A program made the translations under genes and the position numbers. From contig NC_017042.1 of assembly GCF_000284075.1 (NCBI RefSeq), positions 1,054,001 through 1,118,000 on the forward strand: a DNA stretch of 64,000 nt, in the 5' to 3' direction. This DNA comes from Rickettsia rhipicephali str. 3-7-female6-CWPP (GTDB lineage: Bacteria; Pseudomonadota; Alphaproteobacteria; Rickettsiales; Rickettsiaceae). Below the pieces are notes generated by a model. The model searched no databases. It worked only from the letters and a program-made list of their open reading frames with translations, and was not told where the DNA came from. This document shows, piece by piece, positions 19,621 to 30,326 of this stretch (its first letter is position 1; each line of letters starts with the position of its first letter).

Positions 19621-20228
19621 AAATGCTTTTTTATTAACTCATGTACTTCAAGTGGACTTAAATCTGAAGCTTTAATTGTTTTTATTCTCTCAGGAAATCT
19701 ATTACTTAATTCTTTAAAACAATCATAGATTTTTTTATAAAAATCTATACCTCTTATGTCAAATTTATTGCTCATATTTCGTGAATTGACTCTCTTAATA
19801 GCAGTATCCGGCTCTACGTCAATAAAAAACGTAATATCCGGCATAAGAGAAGGCATTAAAGTTTTGTGCAGATTATAAACTAAATCTATGCCGTTTTCTA
19901 GCTCTAATCCTTGATAACATGCAGTTGAGTCAATAAACCTATCACATATTACAATATGTCCCTCTTGTAGAGCTGGTATAATTTTCCGTGCCATATGATC
20001 ATAACGTGCTGCTATAGCTTGTAATAGCTCGGACATGGGTAGTAATTCTTCATGTACTAGAATTTCACGCATTTTTTCGGCTACAATAGTACCACCGACT
20101 TCACGAGTTAAAATAACGGGAGTATTTTGAGATTGTAAATATTCATAGAGCATTTGAGATTGAGTAGATTTGCCTATCCCTTCCCCTCCCTCAAATGTAA
20201 TAAACTTTCCTTGTTTCAAATTATTCAT
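19617..20228 (-). CDS. tmk: Thymidylate kinase
   Basis: 203 residues. It phosphorylates dTMP to dTDP. The P-loop is GGEGIGKST (14-22), with the 'DRF' motif in '[15 protein letters not shown]', and 'LTREVGGT' corresponding to the usual LTREPGGT with Pro changed to Val. A lid region follows ('[19 protein letters not shown]'). First gene of the tmk-metG-tatD operon; the family D repeat upstream (20306-20457) separates it from a divergent MFS gene. Confidence 0.95.
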
Positions 20229-20305
20229 TCATTACAGTTACTTTAAGCGATGACTTTATAATCATATCTCTTAAAAAAATATTTACAAGGAAGATTACAT
20301 ACTTA

Positions 20306-20457
20306 TATACTCCTACAAAATGAAGAGCTGTTATACGAAGATCAACTTGGGAAAGAGTAATCGGTCTGTAAGCCGAGGAGCGGAGCGTATATTAAACGTT
20401 CAGCATCCGAGGACTTACAAAGACATTGTCACCAATGTTCCAAGTTCATCGAGTATA
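20306..20457. repeat. Palindromic element, family D
   Basis: TATACTCC...TACGAAGATCAACTTGG at the left and CCAAGTTCATCGAGTATA at the right, with internal GTCTGTAAGCCGAGGAG and GAGGACTTACAAAGAC pairing. Same architecture as 11386-11538. It occupies the divergent tmk/MFS promoter region. Confidence 0.75.
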
Positions 20458-20486
20458 ATCCATTATAAATTTTAAATTATTAATAT

Positions 20487-21851
20487 ATGAATAATTCATT
20501 AAGTAAAAGGGATTTTTCGATCCTAATCGGTAATGCGATGGATCATTTCGATACTGCACTTTATGGGTTTCTTGCTCCGCTACTTGCTGGTATTTTTTTT
20601 CCGAATCATGATAAAGTCGCTGCTTTAATACTTACCTATAGTGTTCTTGTTACGTCTTTATTGACACGTCCCATAGGCTCTTATTTTTTTGGCGTAATTG
20701 CTAAAAAATACGGCGGTGTTTTTGCTTTATCTTACTCTTTAATCGGCGTTGCTTTAACAACTAGCCTAATCGGTTTAATACCTTCACATGCTCAAATAAG
20801 CTGGCTTGCACCGCTATTATTAGTGTTGCTTAGAACGTTGCAAGGAGTATATTCCGAGGGTGAATGTGCCATTGCTAAATTATTGATTTTAGAGAATAAA
20901 GAAGAAACAAAAGCGTTTAAAGCTTCTTACCTTTATCAAACATCTACTATGGTCGGTATTATTCTTGCTTCATTTATCAGTACTATAGTTTTAAATGTAG
21001 AGTATAATACATATTGGCGTTTATGTTTCATATTTGGCGGGCTTACAGCACTGATAGGTTATTTTTTAAGAAAGAGCGAGGATATTGTAGTAAAGGTAAA
21101 GCCCTCATTGTCATCCCGCGGCTTGACCGCGGGATCCAATACAAAAGATAAAATTACTTTACGTAATTTTTGGATACTGTGGTCAAGCCACGGTATGACA
21201 CCTGGGTCCTCTCCTCACAATAACGTAGTATCATCACTATTACAAGACTTAACTACAATTTGGAACTGTAAACTAAGTATCTTACGCATTAGTTTTGCCA
21301 TAGGTTTCTCATATATGACTTATATAGTGCCTTTCGTCTTTATGAATAGTTTTATTCCGCTTATCACTGATATATCACTCGAAATAATGATGAAATTTAA
21401 TACTGAGTTTCTGATTTTTGATATGATTATGATTCCGATAATAGGGCATCTAACAAAAAAGCTACATTACCTTAAAATACTAAACGGTACTCTTATTTTA
21501 ATGAGTTTAAGCATAATTCCTTTATGGCTCTGCTTGAATAATTCATCTATATGGTATGTTAATTTTGTACGTATTTGGATTATAATACTCGGTGTCGGGT
21601 TCTTGGCACCTTTGAACTGCTGGCTAAATGATTTATTTAAAACTGCCGATAAATATATGTTAGTCGGTATCGGCAGTAGTATAGGTGCTTCATTAATCGG
21701 ACGTCTTACTCCGTCAATCTGCCTAATGCTATGGTATGTAACCGGCAACTCTTTATCAATTGCGGTTTATATAACCGCAATATCGATGGTAACTTTATGG
21801 GCTGTTAGAGGAGTTGTTGCACGGGGCAATGTCATTCCTGCGACATTATAA
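20487..21851 (+). CDS. MFS transporter, ProP/metabolite:H+ symporter-like, with in-frame RPE
   Basis: 454 residues with about 12 predicted membrane segments. The opening 'FSILIGNAMDHFDTALYGFL' and the loop 'LTRPIGSYFFGVIAKKYGG' resemble the metabolite:proton symporter branch (ProP-like), which Rickettsia carry in many copies. Residues about 208-245 ('SLSSRGLTAGSNTKDK' to 'SSHGMTPGSS') come from a family C palindrome in the central cytoplasmic loop between helices 6 and 7, where added residues are least harmful. The substrate is not readable. Confidence 0.85.
   Translation: MNNSLSKRDFSILIGNAMDHFDTALYGFLAPLLAGIFFPNHDKVAALILTYSVLVTSLLTRPIGSYFFGVIAKKYGGVFALSYSLIGVALTTSLIGLIPSHAQISWLAPLLLVLLRTLQGVYSEGECAIAKLLILENKEETKAFKASYLYQTSTMVGIILASFISTIVLNVEYNTYWRLCFIFGGLTALIGYFLRKSEDIVVKVKPSLSSRGLTAGSNTKDKITLRNFWILWSSHGMTPGSSPHNNVVSSLLQDLTTIWNCKLSILRISFAIGFSYMTYIVPFVFMNSFIPLITDISLEIMMKFNTEFLIFDMIMIPIIGHLTKKLHYLKILNGTLILMSLSIIPLWLCLNNSSIWYVNFVRIWIIILGVGFLAPLNCWLNDLFKTADKYMLVGIGSSIGASLIGRLTPSICLMLWYVTGNSLSIAVYITAISMVTLWAVRGVVARGNVIPATL
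21109..21200. repeat. Palindromic element family C inside the MFS gene
   Basis: TGTCATCCCGCGGCTTGACCGCGGGATCC hairpin on the left and TGGTCAAGCCACGGTATGACA on the right. It adds about 31 codons in frame. Confidence 0.85.
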
Positions 21852-21852
21852 A

Positions 21853-21962
21853 TCCAGTAAAACATATAAAAATTAAATTCTTATATGTTTTTTACTAGAA
21901 ATGTAATACTTACAGCAATATTAATGTTATTTTTATGGATTCCTGCTTTCGCAGGAATGACA
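21853..21962. repeat. Partial palindromic element family B
   Basis: Right end ATTCCTGCTTTCGCAGGAATGACA is a complete hairpin; on the left only ATCCAGTAAAACATATAAAAA remains of the usual inner arm. The element overlies the MFS gene's 3' flank. Confidence 0.6.
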
Positions 21963-21979
21963 TCAAGAACATTATCTAA

Positions 21980-22003
21980 TCCCTAACAAGACTGTTATTA
22001 GGG
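21980..22003. terminator. Putative hairpin between convergent MFS gene and ubiA
   Basis: TCCCTAACAAGACTGTTATTAGGGA: CCCTAA and TTAGGG enclose a small inner stem. It lies between the stops of two convergent genes, a typical terminator position, but T-runs are short. Confidence 0.4.
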
Positions 22004-22010
22004 AAAGAAT

Positions 22011-22859
22011 TTAATAAAACACCATACTCAAAACTAATCCGATATAATTATTAGCTCTGAATCTTGTCATACAATTTGCAGGATTTTCAATATCAAGAGT
22101 TGCTACTTGCAATATGAGTAAAATTAAAGCAGCTAAAATAGGTAAATAGTCGATATTATGGTTAGCCATTTTTGTTGCTAGAATAAATAACAATATAAAA
22201 CCTATATAACATATATAAAGCCAAAGCTTAGAATGCTTGTTCTCTAAATATATACTTAACGATTTCACTCCTATTTTCTTATCATCTTTTATATCCATAT
22301 ATCCGTAAATCGTATCATAACCGATGGCCCAAAAACAGCATGCTAAATACATAATAATCGCTGCTATATCAAGTGTATCCTGAACTGCCGCATAAGCTAT
22401 TAAGGCCCCTAGCTTAAAGGTAAATCCCAAAAAGATTTGCGGGAAATAAGTAATACGTTTCATTAACGGGTATAGGCTAATCATTATTACCGCAAAAAAA
22501 CCTGTATATATGGCTGTTTTGTTTAAAAGTAGCAAAATACAAAGTGAGATAACGCTAAGAATAAAGAGTATCAAAATAGCATAAGAAACAGATAAAGCCT
22601 TGCTAGCTAAAGGTCGCTCTTTAGTCCTTGCGACATGCTTATCAAATTTTCTATCAAATATATCGTTAATAATACACCCGCTACTTCTAGCTGTTATACT
22701 ACCTAAAATAAATAACGGTAATAAATGTATTAACTCCATTCTTGAAGGGTTTGCAAGCAGTAACCCAAATAAAGCAGGAAAAAAAACCAGCAAATAAGCT
22801 ACCAACTTATCTGCACGCATTAATTTTAAAGTAAGTAAAAGTTTGTTTAGAATTAGCAT
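22011..22859 (-). CDS. ubiA: 4-hydroxybenzoate polyprenyltransferase
   Basis: 282 residues with about eight membrane helices. It attaches the polyprenyl tail to 4-hydroxybenzoate in ubiquinone synthesis. The first Mg-diphosphate binding motif is NDIFDRKFD (65-73) followed by 'ARTKERP', and the second is in 'YGYMDIKDDKKIGVKSL'. Both are intact. Together with ubiB and ubiE it gives three ubiquinone genes in this window, not in one operon. Confidence 0.95.
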   Translation of the reverse strand: MLILNKLLLTLKLMRADKLVAYLLVFFPALFGLLLANPSRMELIHLLPLFILGSITARSSGCIINDIFDRKFDKHVARTKERPLASKALSVSYAILILFILSVISLCILLLLNKTAIYTGFFAVIMISLYPLMKRITYFPQIFLGFTFKLGALIAYAAVQDTLDIAAIIMYLACCFWAIGYDTIYGYMDIKDDKKIGVKSLSIYLENKHSKLWLYICYIGFILLFILATKMANHNIDYLPILAALILLILQVATLDIENPANCMTRFRANNYIGLVLSMVFY

Positions 22860-22942
22860 ATTAAACTTTAAATTTAAATAAATATGGATATTATAGATAA
22901 TTTAAGATAAAATACGCCACGAAATAAAGCTACTAGATTTTT

Positions 22943-23864
22943 ATGGCTAAAAAATTAAAACATGATTCATTAGTAAAAATAATAATGAACGACCCAGTAA
23001 CAGCACAAGAATTTTTGGAATATTATTTACCCGATGATTTTAAGAGTTTAGTAGATTTATCAAAAATAATGGAGCTACATTGAGGAATCTTTAAATAAGA
23101 AATATAGTAATATAACATATAAAATTAGCACCAATAATAAAGAAGAAGCATTTGTTTATGTATTAGTAGAGGCCCAATCAACAATTGATTATTGGACGGC
23201 TTTACGGTTATGGAAATATACACTATTATTATGTGAAAGACATAAGCAAGGAAAGGATAAATTGCCGCTAGTTTATAATTTAGTTATTTACAACGGTAAA
23301 GAAATTTATAATGCTCCAAGAAATCTGTGGAGTTTATTTACTGATAGTGTGATGGCAAAGAAATTAATGACGGAAGATTATCAATTAGTAGATTTGCAAA
23401 CTATGACAGATGATGAAATCGTCAAGAAAAAACATTTAGGTATGCTAGAATATATGATGCAGCATATCCATATGCAGGATATGATAAAACTATGGGAGAA
23501 GTTTTTAACAGAGTTTAAGCATATTATAATATTGGATAAAGAAAAAGGTTATATTTACCTAAGATCGTTCTTATGGTATACTGACGCAAAATTATCAAAA
23601 CAAAAACAACCGGAATTAGTAGAAGTATTGGATACACATCTATTACCGCAAGATAAGGATACTATTATGAAAACTATCGCTGATACATATAGAGAGAGAT
23701 GAAGGAAAGGTGCAGGGTATTGTGAGATAGGCAAAGCTGAGGGCGAACATAATAAGGCAGTAATTATAACGAAGGAAATGTTCAGTTAGGGCTTTAAAAT
23801 TCCTGTTATTGCCAAAATTACAGGTCTTCAAGAAACTTTTGTTCGCTCAATTGTAAATAAGTAA
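22943..23864 (+). pseudogene. Rpn-family PD-(D/E)XK nuclease/putative transposase, broken
   Basis: The first frame gives 'MAKKLKHDSLVKIIMNDPVT' and 'FLEYYLPDDFKSLVDLSKI', then shifts near 23080. The second reads 'EEAFVYVLVEAQSTIDYWTA' and 'LPLVYNLVIYNGKEIYNAP', the family core. A stop after 'DTYRER' (23702) is followed in frame by 'GKAEGEHNKAVIITKEMFS', a stop, and 'IPVIAKITGLQETFVRSIV', the usual C-terminal helix. The family promotes RecA-independent recombination and is abundant in Rickettsia. Three lesions; inactive. Confidence 0.85.
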
Positions 23865-23985
23865 TTAATCATGCAAGCACCACTTACACAAATCCTAAAT
23901 ATCCATATCCTCCCAAAGAAAAGCATCTATTGTCATAATCACAGATAACCTTTATAATAATATTCTTGAATCAACTACAAAATCT

Positions 23986-26424
23986 ATGAAAGAATTTCCA
24001 AAAAATTATAATTTTACCGAAAATGAAAAAAAGTGGCAGCAAATTTGGCAAGAGAGACAAACTTATGCTTATAATCCAAACGTTGCAAAAGAAGAAACCT
24101 ATGTAATCGATACTCCGCCTCCGACAGTTTCAGGGCAGTTACATATCGGTCATGTTTATAGCTATACGCAAACCGACTTTATTGTACGTTTTCAGCGTAT
24201 GATGGGTAAAAACATCTTTTATCCTATGGGTTTTGACGATAACGGGCTACCGACCGAGAGACTTGTTGAAAAGCAGAAACAGATCAAAGCTTATAATATG
24301 GATCGATCTGAATTTATAAAAATTTGCGAAGAGGTAGTAGAAAGTGAAGAAGAAAAGTTTAGAAGTCTATTTAACCAAATAGCTGTATCGGTTGATTGGA
24401 GTTTAGAGTACCAAACTATTAGTCCGTTATCACGAAAAATATCACAAATGTCTTTTCTTGATTTAGTACAAAAAGAGGAAATTTATCGTGCTAATCAACC
24501 GATTTTATGGGATCCGGTAGATGGTACAGCTCTTGCCCAAGCCGATATTGAGGATAAGGAAAAAAACTCTTTCATGAATTATATTACGTTTAAAACCGAG
24601 CAAGGAGACCCGCTTACTATAGCCACCACCAGACCTGAGTTATTACCGGCTTGCGTAGCCGTATTTTATCACCCTAACGATGGACGTTATAAGCATCTAG
24701 CAGGTAAATCAGCTATAACCCCACTTTTTAATGAGAAAGTTCCACTGCTTGCTGACCCTTTAGTACAACAAGATAAAGGTACGGGGCTGGTAATGTGCTG
24801 TACGTTTGGTGATCAAACGGATATTACTTGGTGGAAGACGCATAATCTGCCTTTAAAAACTATTATCACTAAAAAAGGTACAATAGACTTCCAACATGAA
24901 ACTTCTATAGATGGATTGAAAATTAAAGAAGCTCGAACAAAAATAATAGATATTTTAAAAGAACAAGAGTTGCTTATTAAACAAGAAGACATCACTCATA
25001 CCGTTAAATGTGCCGAGAGGTCAGGTGCTCCTCTTGAGATACTAACTGTACCGCAATGGTTCGTTAAAACTATATCACATAAAGAAGAATTGCTTAAAAG
25101 AGCAAATGAGTTAAATTGGCATCCTAAAAATATGAAGATTCGTTTAGAGAATTGGATTAATGCCATTAGTTGGGATTGGTGTATAAGTAGGCAGCGTTAT
25201 TTTGGTGTGCCTTTCCCTGTTTGGTACTCTAAAAGAGTAGGTGAGGAAGGAAAAATCTTATATGCCGATATTACGCAGTTGCCTATCGATCCGTTAAAAG
25301 ATTTACCTATGGGTTATAGTAAAGAGGAAGTAGAACCTGATTATGAAGTAATGGATACTTGGGCAACAAGTTCCGTTTCGCCTCAACTTTCTACTCATGG
25401 GATTTCTGACGATTTCACTGTTAATAAAGATAGGCACGATAAATTATTTCCGATGGATTTAAGACCTCAAGCACATGAAATTATCAGAACTTGGGCGTTC
25501 TATACTATTTTAAAAGCTCATTTACACCAAAATACTTTGCCGTGGAAAAACATCATGGTAAGCGGTTGGTGTTTAGCTGAAGATCGAAGTAAAATGTCAA
25601 AATCTAAGGGCAATGTTTTAGTGCCTGAAAAGCTGCTAGAACAATATGGTTCCGACGTGATACGTTATTGGTCGGCAAATTCAAAACTAGGTGCTGATAC
25701 CGCCTATTCTGAAGACGTTATGAAAAACGGCAAAAGGCTTGTTAACAAGCTATGGAATGCCGCTAAATTTGTTTCTATACATTTTGATAAACTGAAAGGT
25801 GAAGATAAAAAAGCAAGTTTGCTCGATATTAAAGAAAAAATCACTAACGAGTTTGATAAATGGATGGTTAATAAGCTAGTGGAATTAGTTAAGCTAGCTA
25901 CAAATGAGTTACAAAACTACGAATATGCAAATGCTATGCATCTGACGGAAAAATTCTTTTGGGTGGTATTTTGTGATAATTATTTAGAAATAAGCAAAAC
26001 CAGAAGCTATGATGAGGAAAACAAAAATCCACAAGGACAATATAGTAGCATATTAACTTTATATCATGTTATGCAAACGTTACTGAAACTATTTGCACCT
26101 TTCATGCCACATATTACCGAAGAATTATACCAAATATTATATAGTAAAAATTCTATTCATGTTAAAGGTAGCTGGGTTAATTACAGTGACTTAAATTATG
26201 AAATTGATGCAAAAGGAGCAGAAGGGCTGCTTGAAATACTAGATATCGTCAGAAAATTCAAAGCTGAGAAGAATCTATCTATAAAAGCTCCAATAAAATT
26301 GCTTGAAGTTAAAGGCATAGTATTATCTGCAGAATTAGCAGAAGATTTAAAAAACGTCACATCGGCGGAAGAAATACAATTTGAGATGAAAGATGATAAA
26401 ATTAAAGTCAATATTATGCTTTAA
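23986..26424 (+). CDS. valS: Valyl-tRNA synthetase
   Basis: 812 residues, shorter than the E. coli enzyme because the C-terminal coiled coil is missing; Rickettsia enzymes are this size. The HIGH motif is in '[16 protein letters not shown]' (about residue 50) and KMSKS in '[13 protein letters not shown]' (about 545). The editing CP1 domain is present (includes '[17 protein letters not shown]'). The C-terminus overlaps the licD-like start by 32 bases. Confidence 0.96.
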   Translation: MKEFPKNYNFTENEKKWQQIWQERQTYAYNPNVAKEETYVIDTPPPTVSGQLHIGHVYSYTQTDFIVRFQRMMGKNIFYPMGFDDNGLPTERLVEKQKQIKAYNMDRSEFIKICEEVVESEEEKFRSLFNQIAVSVDWSLEYQTISPLSRKISQMSFLDLVQKEEIYRANQPILWDPVDGTALAQADIEDKEKNSFMNYITFKTEQGDPLTIATTRPELLPACVAVFYHPNDGRYKHLAGKSAITPLFNEKVPLLADPLVQQDKGTGLVMCCTFGDQTDITWWKTHNLPLKTIITKKGTIDFQHETSIDGLKIKEARTKIIDILKEQELLIKQEDITHTVKCAERSGAPLEILTVPQWFVKTISHKEELLKRANELNWHPKNMKIRLENWINAISWDWCISRQRYFGVPFPVWYSKRVGEEGKILYADITQLPIDPLKDLPMGYSKEEVEPDYEVMDTWATSSVSPQLSTHGISDDFTVNKDRHDKLFPMDLRPQAHEIIRTWAFYTILKAHLHQNTLPWKNIMVSGWCLAEDRSKMSKSKGNVLVPEKLLEQYGSDVIRYWSANSKLGADTAYSEDVMKNGKRLVNKLWNAAKFVSIHFDKLKGEDKKASLLDIKEKITNEFDKWMVNKLVELVKLATNELQNYEYANAMHLTEKFFWVVFCDNYLEISKTRSYDEENKNPQGQYSSILTLYHVMQTLLKLFAPFMPHITEELYQILYSKNSIHVKGSWVNYSDLNYEIDAKGAEGLLEILDIVRKFKAEKNLSIKAPIKLLEVKGIVLSAELAEDLKNVTSAEEIQFEMKDDKIKVNIML

Positions 26425-27193
26425 AAATATTATAGGTTTAATATTAATTATATTTGCCGGGATATTTTTTTATGCTTATATATTAGAACATGACTGGCGA
26501 TATGTCACCTTAAGTGATGAACAAGTAAAAAAATACAGGATTAGCGAGAAAAAAGCTATTGCCCTTTATCAGTTAATGAAAGACACTCATGAGCTACTTG
26601 GTAATAAGAATATTAATTATTGGATAAACAGCGGCACTCTGCTTGGAGCCGTTAGACATCAAGGCATAATTCCTTTTGACGATGATTTAGATATCGGTAT
26701 TATGCATGAAGACGAAATACGTTTGCAACAAATATTACCGCAATTTGAGCAACTCGGTTATACTGTTTCCTATGAGAGAGCTTATAATATATGCAAAAAA
26801 GCTTGTTTAGATATTTTCATTTTTCATAAAGAACAAAACAAATTTATATATACTAATTTAACGGTTCAAAATAAGTATCCGAAGAGTTCATTTTATGATA
26901 ATGAATTATATCCTTTAAAAAAATATAAATTCGGTAGTATAGAGGTTTACGGTCCCGCTGATCCTATAGGAAATCTAAATAGGCAATATCCAGAATGGGA
27001 TAAGTATGCAGTGATAGAGCAGTCCCATAGCTTACATTTACCTTTTTTATCGAATATCGAGAAAAAAACTAAATTTATATTAACACCAGAATTGTTAAAA
27101 CCGGCTCAGCCACTCGGCCCGCTAGAAGATAAAGTGAATATAGTCAATTCAGCTACATTTAGTGGTATGTGCAAGGATACAGCTTATAATTAA
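26393..27193 (+). CDS. LicD-family phosphotransferase/nucleotidyltransferase
   Basis: 266 residues. One N-terminal membrane anchor (about residues 10-30) precedes a LicD domain with '[20 protein letters not shown]' and 'DDDLDIGIM', the DxD-containing signature of enzymes that add phosphocholine or phospho-sugar groups to surface glycans (LicD, fukutin-related). The start ATG lies inside valS, so translation is probably coupled. The extracytoplasmic domain suggests action on envelope polysaccharide. The acceptor cannot be told. Confidence 0.85.
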   Translation: MIKLKSILCFKNIIGLILIIFAGIFFYAYILEHDWRYVTLSDEQVKKYRISEKKAIALYQLMKDTHELLGNKNINYWINSGTLLGAVRHQGIIPFDDDLDIGIMHEDEIRLQQILPQFEQLGYTVSYERAYNICKKACLDIFIFHKEQNKFIYTNLTVQNKYPKSSFYDNELYPLKKYKFGSIEVYGPADPIGNLNRQYPEWDKYAVIEQSHSLHLPFLSNIEKKTKFILTPELLKPAQPLGPLEDKVNIVNSATFSGMCKDTAYN

Positions 27194-27285
27194 ATGTCGA
27201 ATTGGTAATAACTATTTCGATATAAGCAACGAAATAGTCATATGATTTACATTTGCCTAGATTACCTTTTTTGCAAAAATTCATA

Positions 27286-28513
27286 TCACACAAGTTGAGA
27301 TAAGAAAGTAATAGCCGGTACTATCCATAAACCCAGTTTATCAAAGCAAGAGCCCGAAATAGCTTGTTTATTTTGAATTACTTGAAAACTAAACTCAGGT
27401 TTAAGTAATTCATGAAAATATTTTAAGCTTGAAGAAACGGTTGAGTCACTTACTTTTGCTTCCACTAAAATCCACGGTTGGTTATCTTTTGTTATTACTA
27501 AATCGACTTCACGTTTTTGTTTATCACGAAGATAGTATAAACCAAAATCACCAAGCCCTGTTTCATTCCAAAAATATACGGCTTTTAAAAGGTGAGAAGC
27601 TATAAGATTTTCAAATCTCGCTCCTATATCTTTTATTTGCGACCAATCCCAAAGGTAAATTTTGGGCTCTTTTATCAAACTTTTTACAACATTTTTAGAC
27701 CAAGGTTTGATAGCAAAACAATAATAATGCTTTTCTAGCAAAGAGAGCCATCTTCTTATTGTTTGGTCTGAAACTCTAACTTTGTTAGCAAGGTTTGTAT
27801 AGCTTATTAATGAGCCTGCTTGCTCATTTATAATGCTAGCAAGTAATTCTAACGTATAAATATTGTTGATATCTTCAGTATTTCTTACATCTTCTCTAAA
27901 TAATTGCTTGAATCTTTGATTACTCCATATTCTATGAAATTTAGCAATTGCTTTTAAATAACTTTCCGCAAATCCTCCAAAATTTATTAAAGCTTCAAAT
28001 TCATCTATAGTGATATTTTGTGGGCTTTTTATATAATCAATGTCATTATCAAAATTTTTAGCTATTTCAAGATACCGATAACGGATGCACGGTTAAACTT
28101 ATATAACGTCCCATTAGGCTATCGCTGCCTTTTTTATATATATTTAATTTGGCACTACCTGTTATAATAAATTCAATATTTTCTCCGAATTTATCATAAA
28201 ATCCTTTTACAAGATTTTTCCAATCTTTATATTTATGAATTTCATCTAATATTAAGCACGGTTTCTTATCGGATATAGTAGTAGAACGTAGATTTTTAAA
28301 AAGTTCAGTGTGTTTGTTTAAGATTTTTTTATTTCTATCTTCTAGATAATCCCAATTTAGGTAAATTGAATTAGGATTAGGCTTAATTACTTGTTTTGAT
28401 ATTGTAGTTTTTCCTACTTGCCTTGCTCCGCTTATAAATACAAGCTTACCGTAATTTGTTAGATATTCTTCAACTTGCTTTTTATATAACCTATCAATTA
28501 TAATATTTCTATA
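27286..28513 (-). pseudogene. AAA ATPase with DUF4143 domain, frameshifted
   Basis: The 5' part reads 'KLVFISGARQVGKTTISKQV' (Walker A), 'KPCLILDEIHKYKDWKNLVK' (Walker B) and 'IEFIITGSAKLNIYKKGSDS'. A one-base shift near 28073 separates it from 'IDEFEALINFGGFAESYLKA' and the DUF4143 end 'LRDKQKREVDLVITKDNQPW'. The C-terminal frame is open for over 240 codons. No in-frame start codon is visible at the 5' end. It is a second, diverged relative of the intact gene at 6038-7177. Confidence 0.8.
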
Positions 28514-28573
28514 AGTTTATAAAAAAATAATAGGCTAATATCGAAATAGTCTTACTTGTAGTATTGAAATTAA

Positions 28574-28882
28574 GCATTGCCTAGAAAAAGTTGTTTTATA
28601 GTTTAGCCTTCCGATGTCATTCCCACGAAAGCGGGAATGCTTTGTTACGTGGACCAGTTTCCTAATTGTCATCCCGCGACTTGATCGCGGGATCCAGTTT
28701 AAAACATTAAAATTTTAGTATTTTAAGTTGTTTTTTTGGATATCGTGGTCAAGCCACGGCATAACACCGAATGGGTTTTTCGGTCCACACAACACGACCT
28801 GCGCAGGCATGACATAAAACGCGCCATGCAACAACACCTGCAGTAACTCGCAATGACTATATCAACCTTTTCTAGGCAATGC
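28574..28882. repeat. Nested block of palindromic elements
   Basis: The outer arms GCATTGCCTAGAAAAAGTTG and CAACCTTTTCTAGGCAATGC pair at 19 of 20 positions. Inside are a family B left end (28616-28640), a complete family C element (28667-28773), the GGTCCACACAACA motif complementary to TTGTTACGTGGACC at 28643, a family B-like right end (28797-28814) and a family A right end (28851-28858). No gene is present between the DUF4143 remnant and rmuC other than this. Confidence 0.75.
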
Positions 28883-28947
28883 CAAAATAATTAGTGCAAA
28901 TTATGCGGTACTTTAGTATTATTTAACATTAAACTTTGCTTAATTCT

Positions 28948-30234
28948 ATGCATTATGTATTACCAACTATTATAACTACGCTACTTATTTTATTAGCGCT
29001 AATAATCTGGTTTTATGTAAAAACTAAAACCTTAAGGACACAGCTACAATTTTTATCAGAGCAGAATCTAGAAATTAGCAATAACAACCAATTATTAAAT
29101 CAAGAAAAGATAGGATATTTACAGAAAATTGAGCAATTGAAGTGTAAAATAGAATATCAAGAACAGACTATTAAGGATTCAGAAAAAATAAGAGAAGAGT
29201 CATTTTCATCGGCTAAAGCTGCGTTATTTGATTTAGGTCAAGATTTGTCTAAGCAATTAATAGCGATACACAAAATGGAAAACACGGCAGCAAGAGAGCT
29301 AGCCGAGAAAAATATCGCTACTGCTTCAGGAAAATTTAATAGTGAGTTTGAGCGGTTAATTACGATGGTGGGAGCATTAAATAAAGATATAGAGCAATCA
29401 AAAGGTACGGTTGATTTGATAAAACAGTCTCTGCTTTCTCCGATCGGGGCGGGGCTACTTGCTGAGATTACCCTTGAGAATATCTTAAAATCTTCGGGCT
29501 TACGTCCTAATTTAGATTTCATTATGCAATACGGTCTAACTATATCAGATAGCGGCAAGCTAAGACCTGATGCGCTCATTTTCCTTCCTTCCGGTAATTT
29601 AATGGTTATTGATTCTAAAGCTTCAAAGTTTCTTGTAGACGAGCAAGATAATAACATGAGTCTTAATAAAACTATGAATTACCATTTAAAATCTTTGGCG
29701 AATAAAGACTATGCCGCAAATATTTTAACTAATCTAAACAAAAAGGATCAGAGCTTTAACAATGTTATTACTTTAATGTTTTTGCCGACTGAACAAGCGG
29801 TTGAGAAAGTTATTGCAGCCGACCCTGAATTTTTACAAAAAGCTTGGGGCTGTAATATCTTTCCGGTAGGACCTAGCGGACTTATGAATATGCTATCATT
29901 TGCAAAATTTCAAATTACCGATCATCGCCGCTCGGAAAATTATAAGGTAATCATTGAAGAAGTGAGAAAGCTATTAAGCTCCATCGGTACTATGGCAGAT
30001 TATTCTCAAAAGATCGGTAATAACCTGCATAATATGGTTACTAATTACGATAAATTTGCTGCCTCGTTTAATCGTAATTTTATGTCAAGAGTAAAGAATA
30101 TTCAAAAACTCGGTATTGATTCAGGGAATAAAGCCATGCCGGCTACCTTAGAGCGTTATCAAATCGTTTCCTCTAAATCTGAGATTATTGAAGTGGAAGC
30201 AGAAAATCCACCACAAATAGCAGAAAAATTATAA
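28948..30234 (+). CDS. rmuC: DNA recombination protein RmuC
   Basis: 428 residues from ATG 28948; a TTG 12 bases earlier is the alternative. An N-terminal membrane helix (about 5-25) is followed by a long coiled coil (30-150) and the RmuC nuclease-like domain with 'LRPDALIFLPSGNLMVIDSK', 'LMFLPTEQAVEKVIAADPEF' and 'NIFPVGPSGLMNMLSFAK'. RmuC limits inversions at short inverted repeats in E. coli, which is noteworthy in a genome so rich in palindromes. It stands alone on its strand. Confidence 0.93.
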   Translation: MHYVLPTIITTLLILLALIIWFYVKTKTLRTQLQFLSEQNLEISNNNQLLNQEKIGYLQKIEQLKCKIEYQEQTIKDSEKIREESFSSAKAALFDLGQDLSKQLIAIHKMENTAARELAEKNIATASGKFNSEFERLITMVGALNKDIEQSKGTVDLIKQSLLSPIGAGLLAEITLENILKSSGLRPNLDFIMQYGLTISDSGKLRPDALIFLPSGNLMVIDSKASKFLVDEQDNNMSLNKTMNYHLKSLANKDYAANILTNLNKKDQSFNNVITLMFLPTEQAVEKVIAADPEFLQKAWGCNIFPVGPSGLMNMLSFAKFQITDHRRSENYKVIIEEVRKLLSSIGTMADYSQKIGNNLHNMVTNYDKFAASFNRNFMSRVKNIQKLGIDSGNKAMPATLERYQIVSSKSEIIEVEAENPPQIAEKL

Positions 30235-30263
30235 ATAAATTTTTCTCGTAATAGGTAATTTAA

Positions 30264-30326
30264 ATGTTAAAAAAACTTTCCATAATTTGTATAGCCATAT
30301 TGTTACTATGTTGTGTAAGCATATAA
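30264..30326 (+). pseudogene. Orphan signal peptide remnant
   Basis: A 20-codon frame, MLKKLSIICIAILLLCCVSI, with an AGG-like site upstream and lipoprotein-like cysteines, then a stop. It looks like the 5' end of a lost exported protein. The convergent gene at 30306 overlaps its end. Confidence 0.3.

Noticed and set aside
22943-23864. Active transposase
   Set aside because: The Rpn-type gene has three lesions and no flanking inverted repeats.
26393-26424. Start of the LicD-like gene inside valS as an error
   Set aside because: The ATG and the following membrane anchor give a plausible topology, and no better start exists downstream before the domain, so the overlap was accepted.
28574-28882. 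CRISPR array
   Set aside because: Repeats are inverted, not direct, and irregularly spaced, with no cas genes anywhere in the window.
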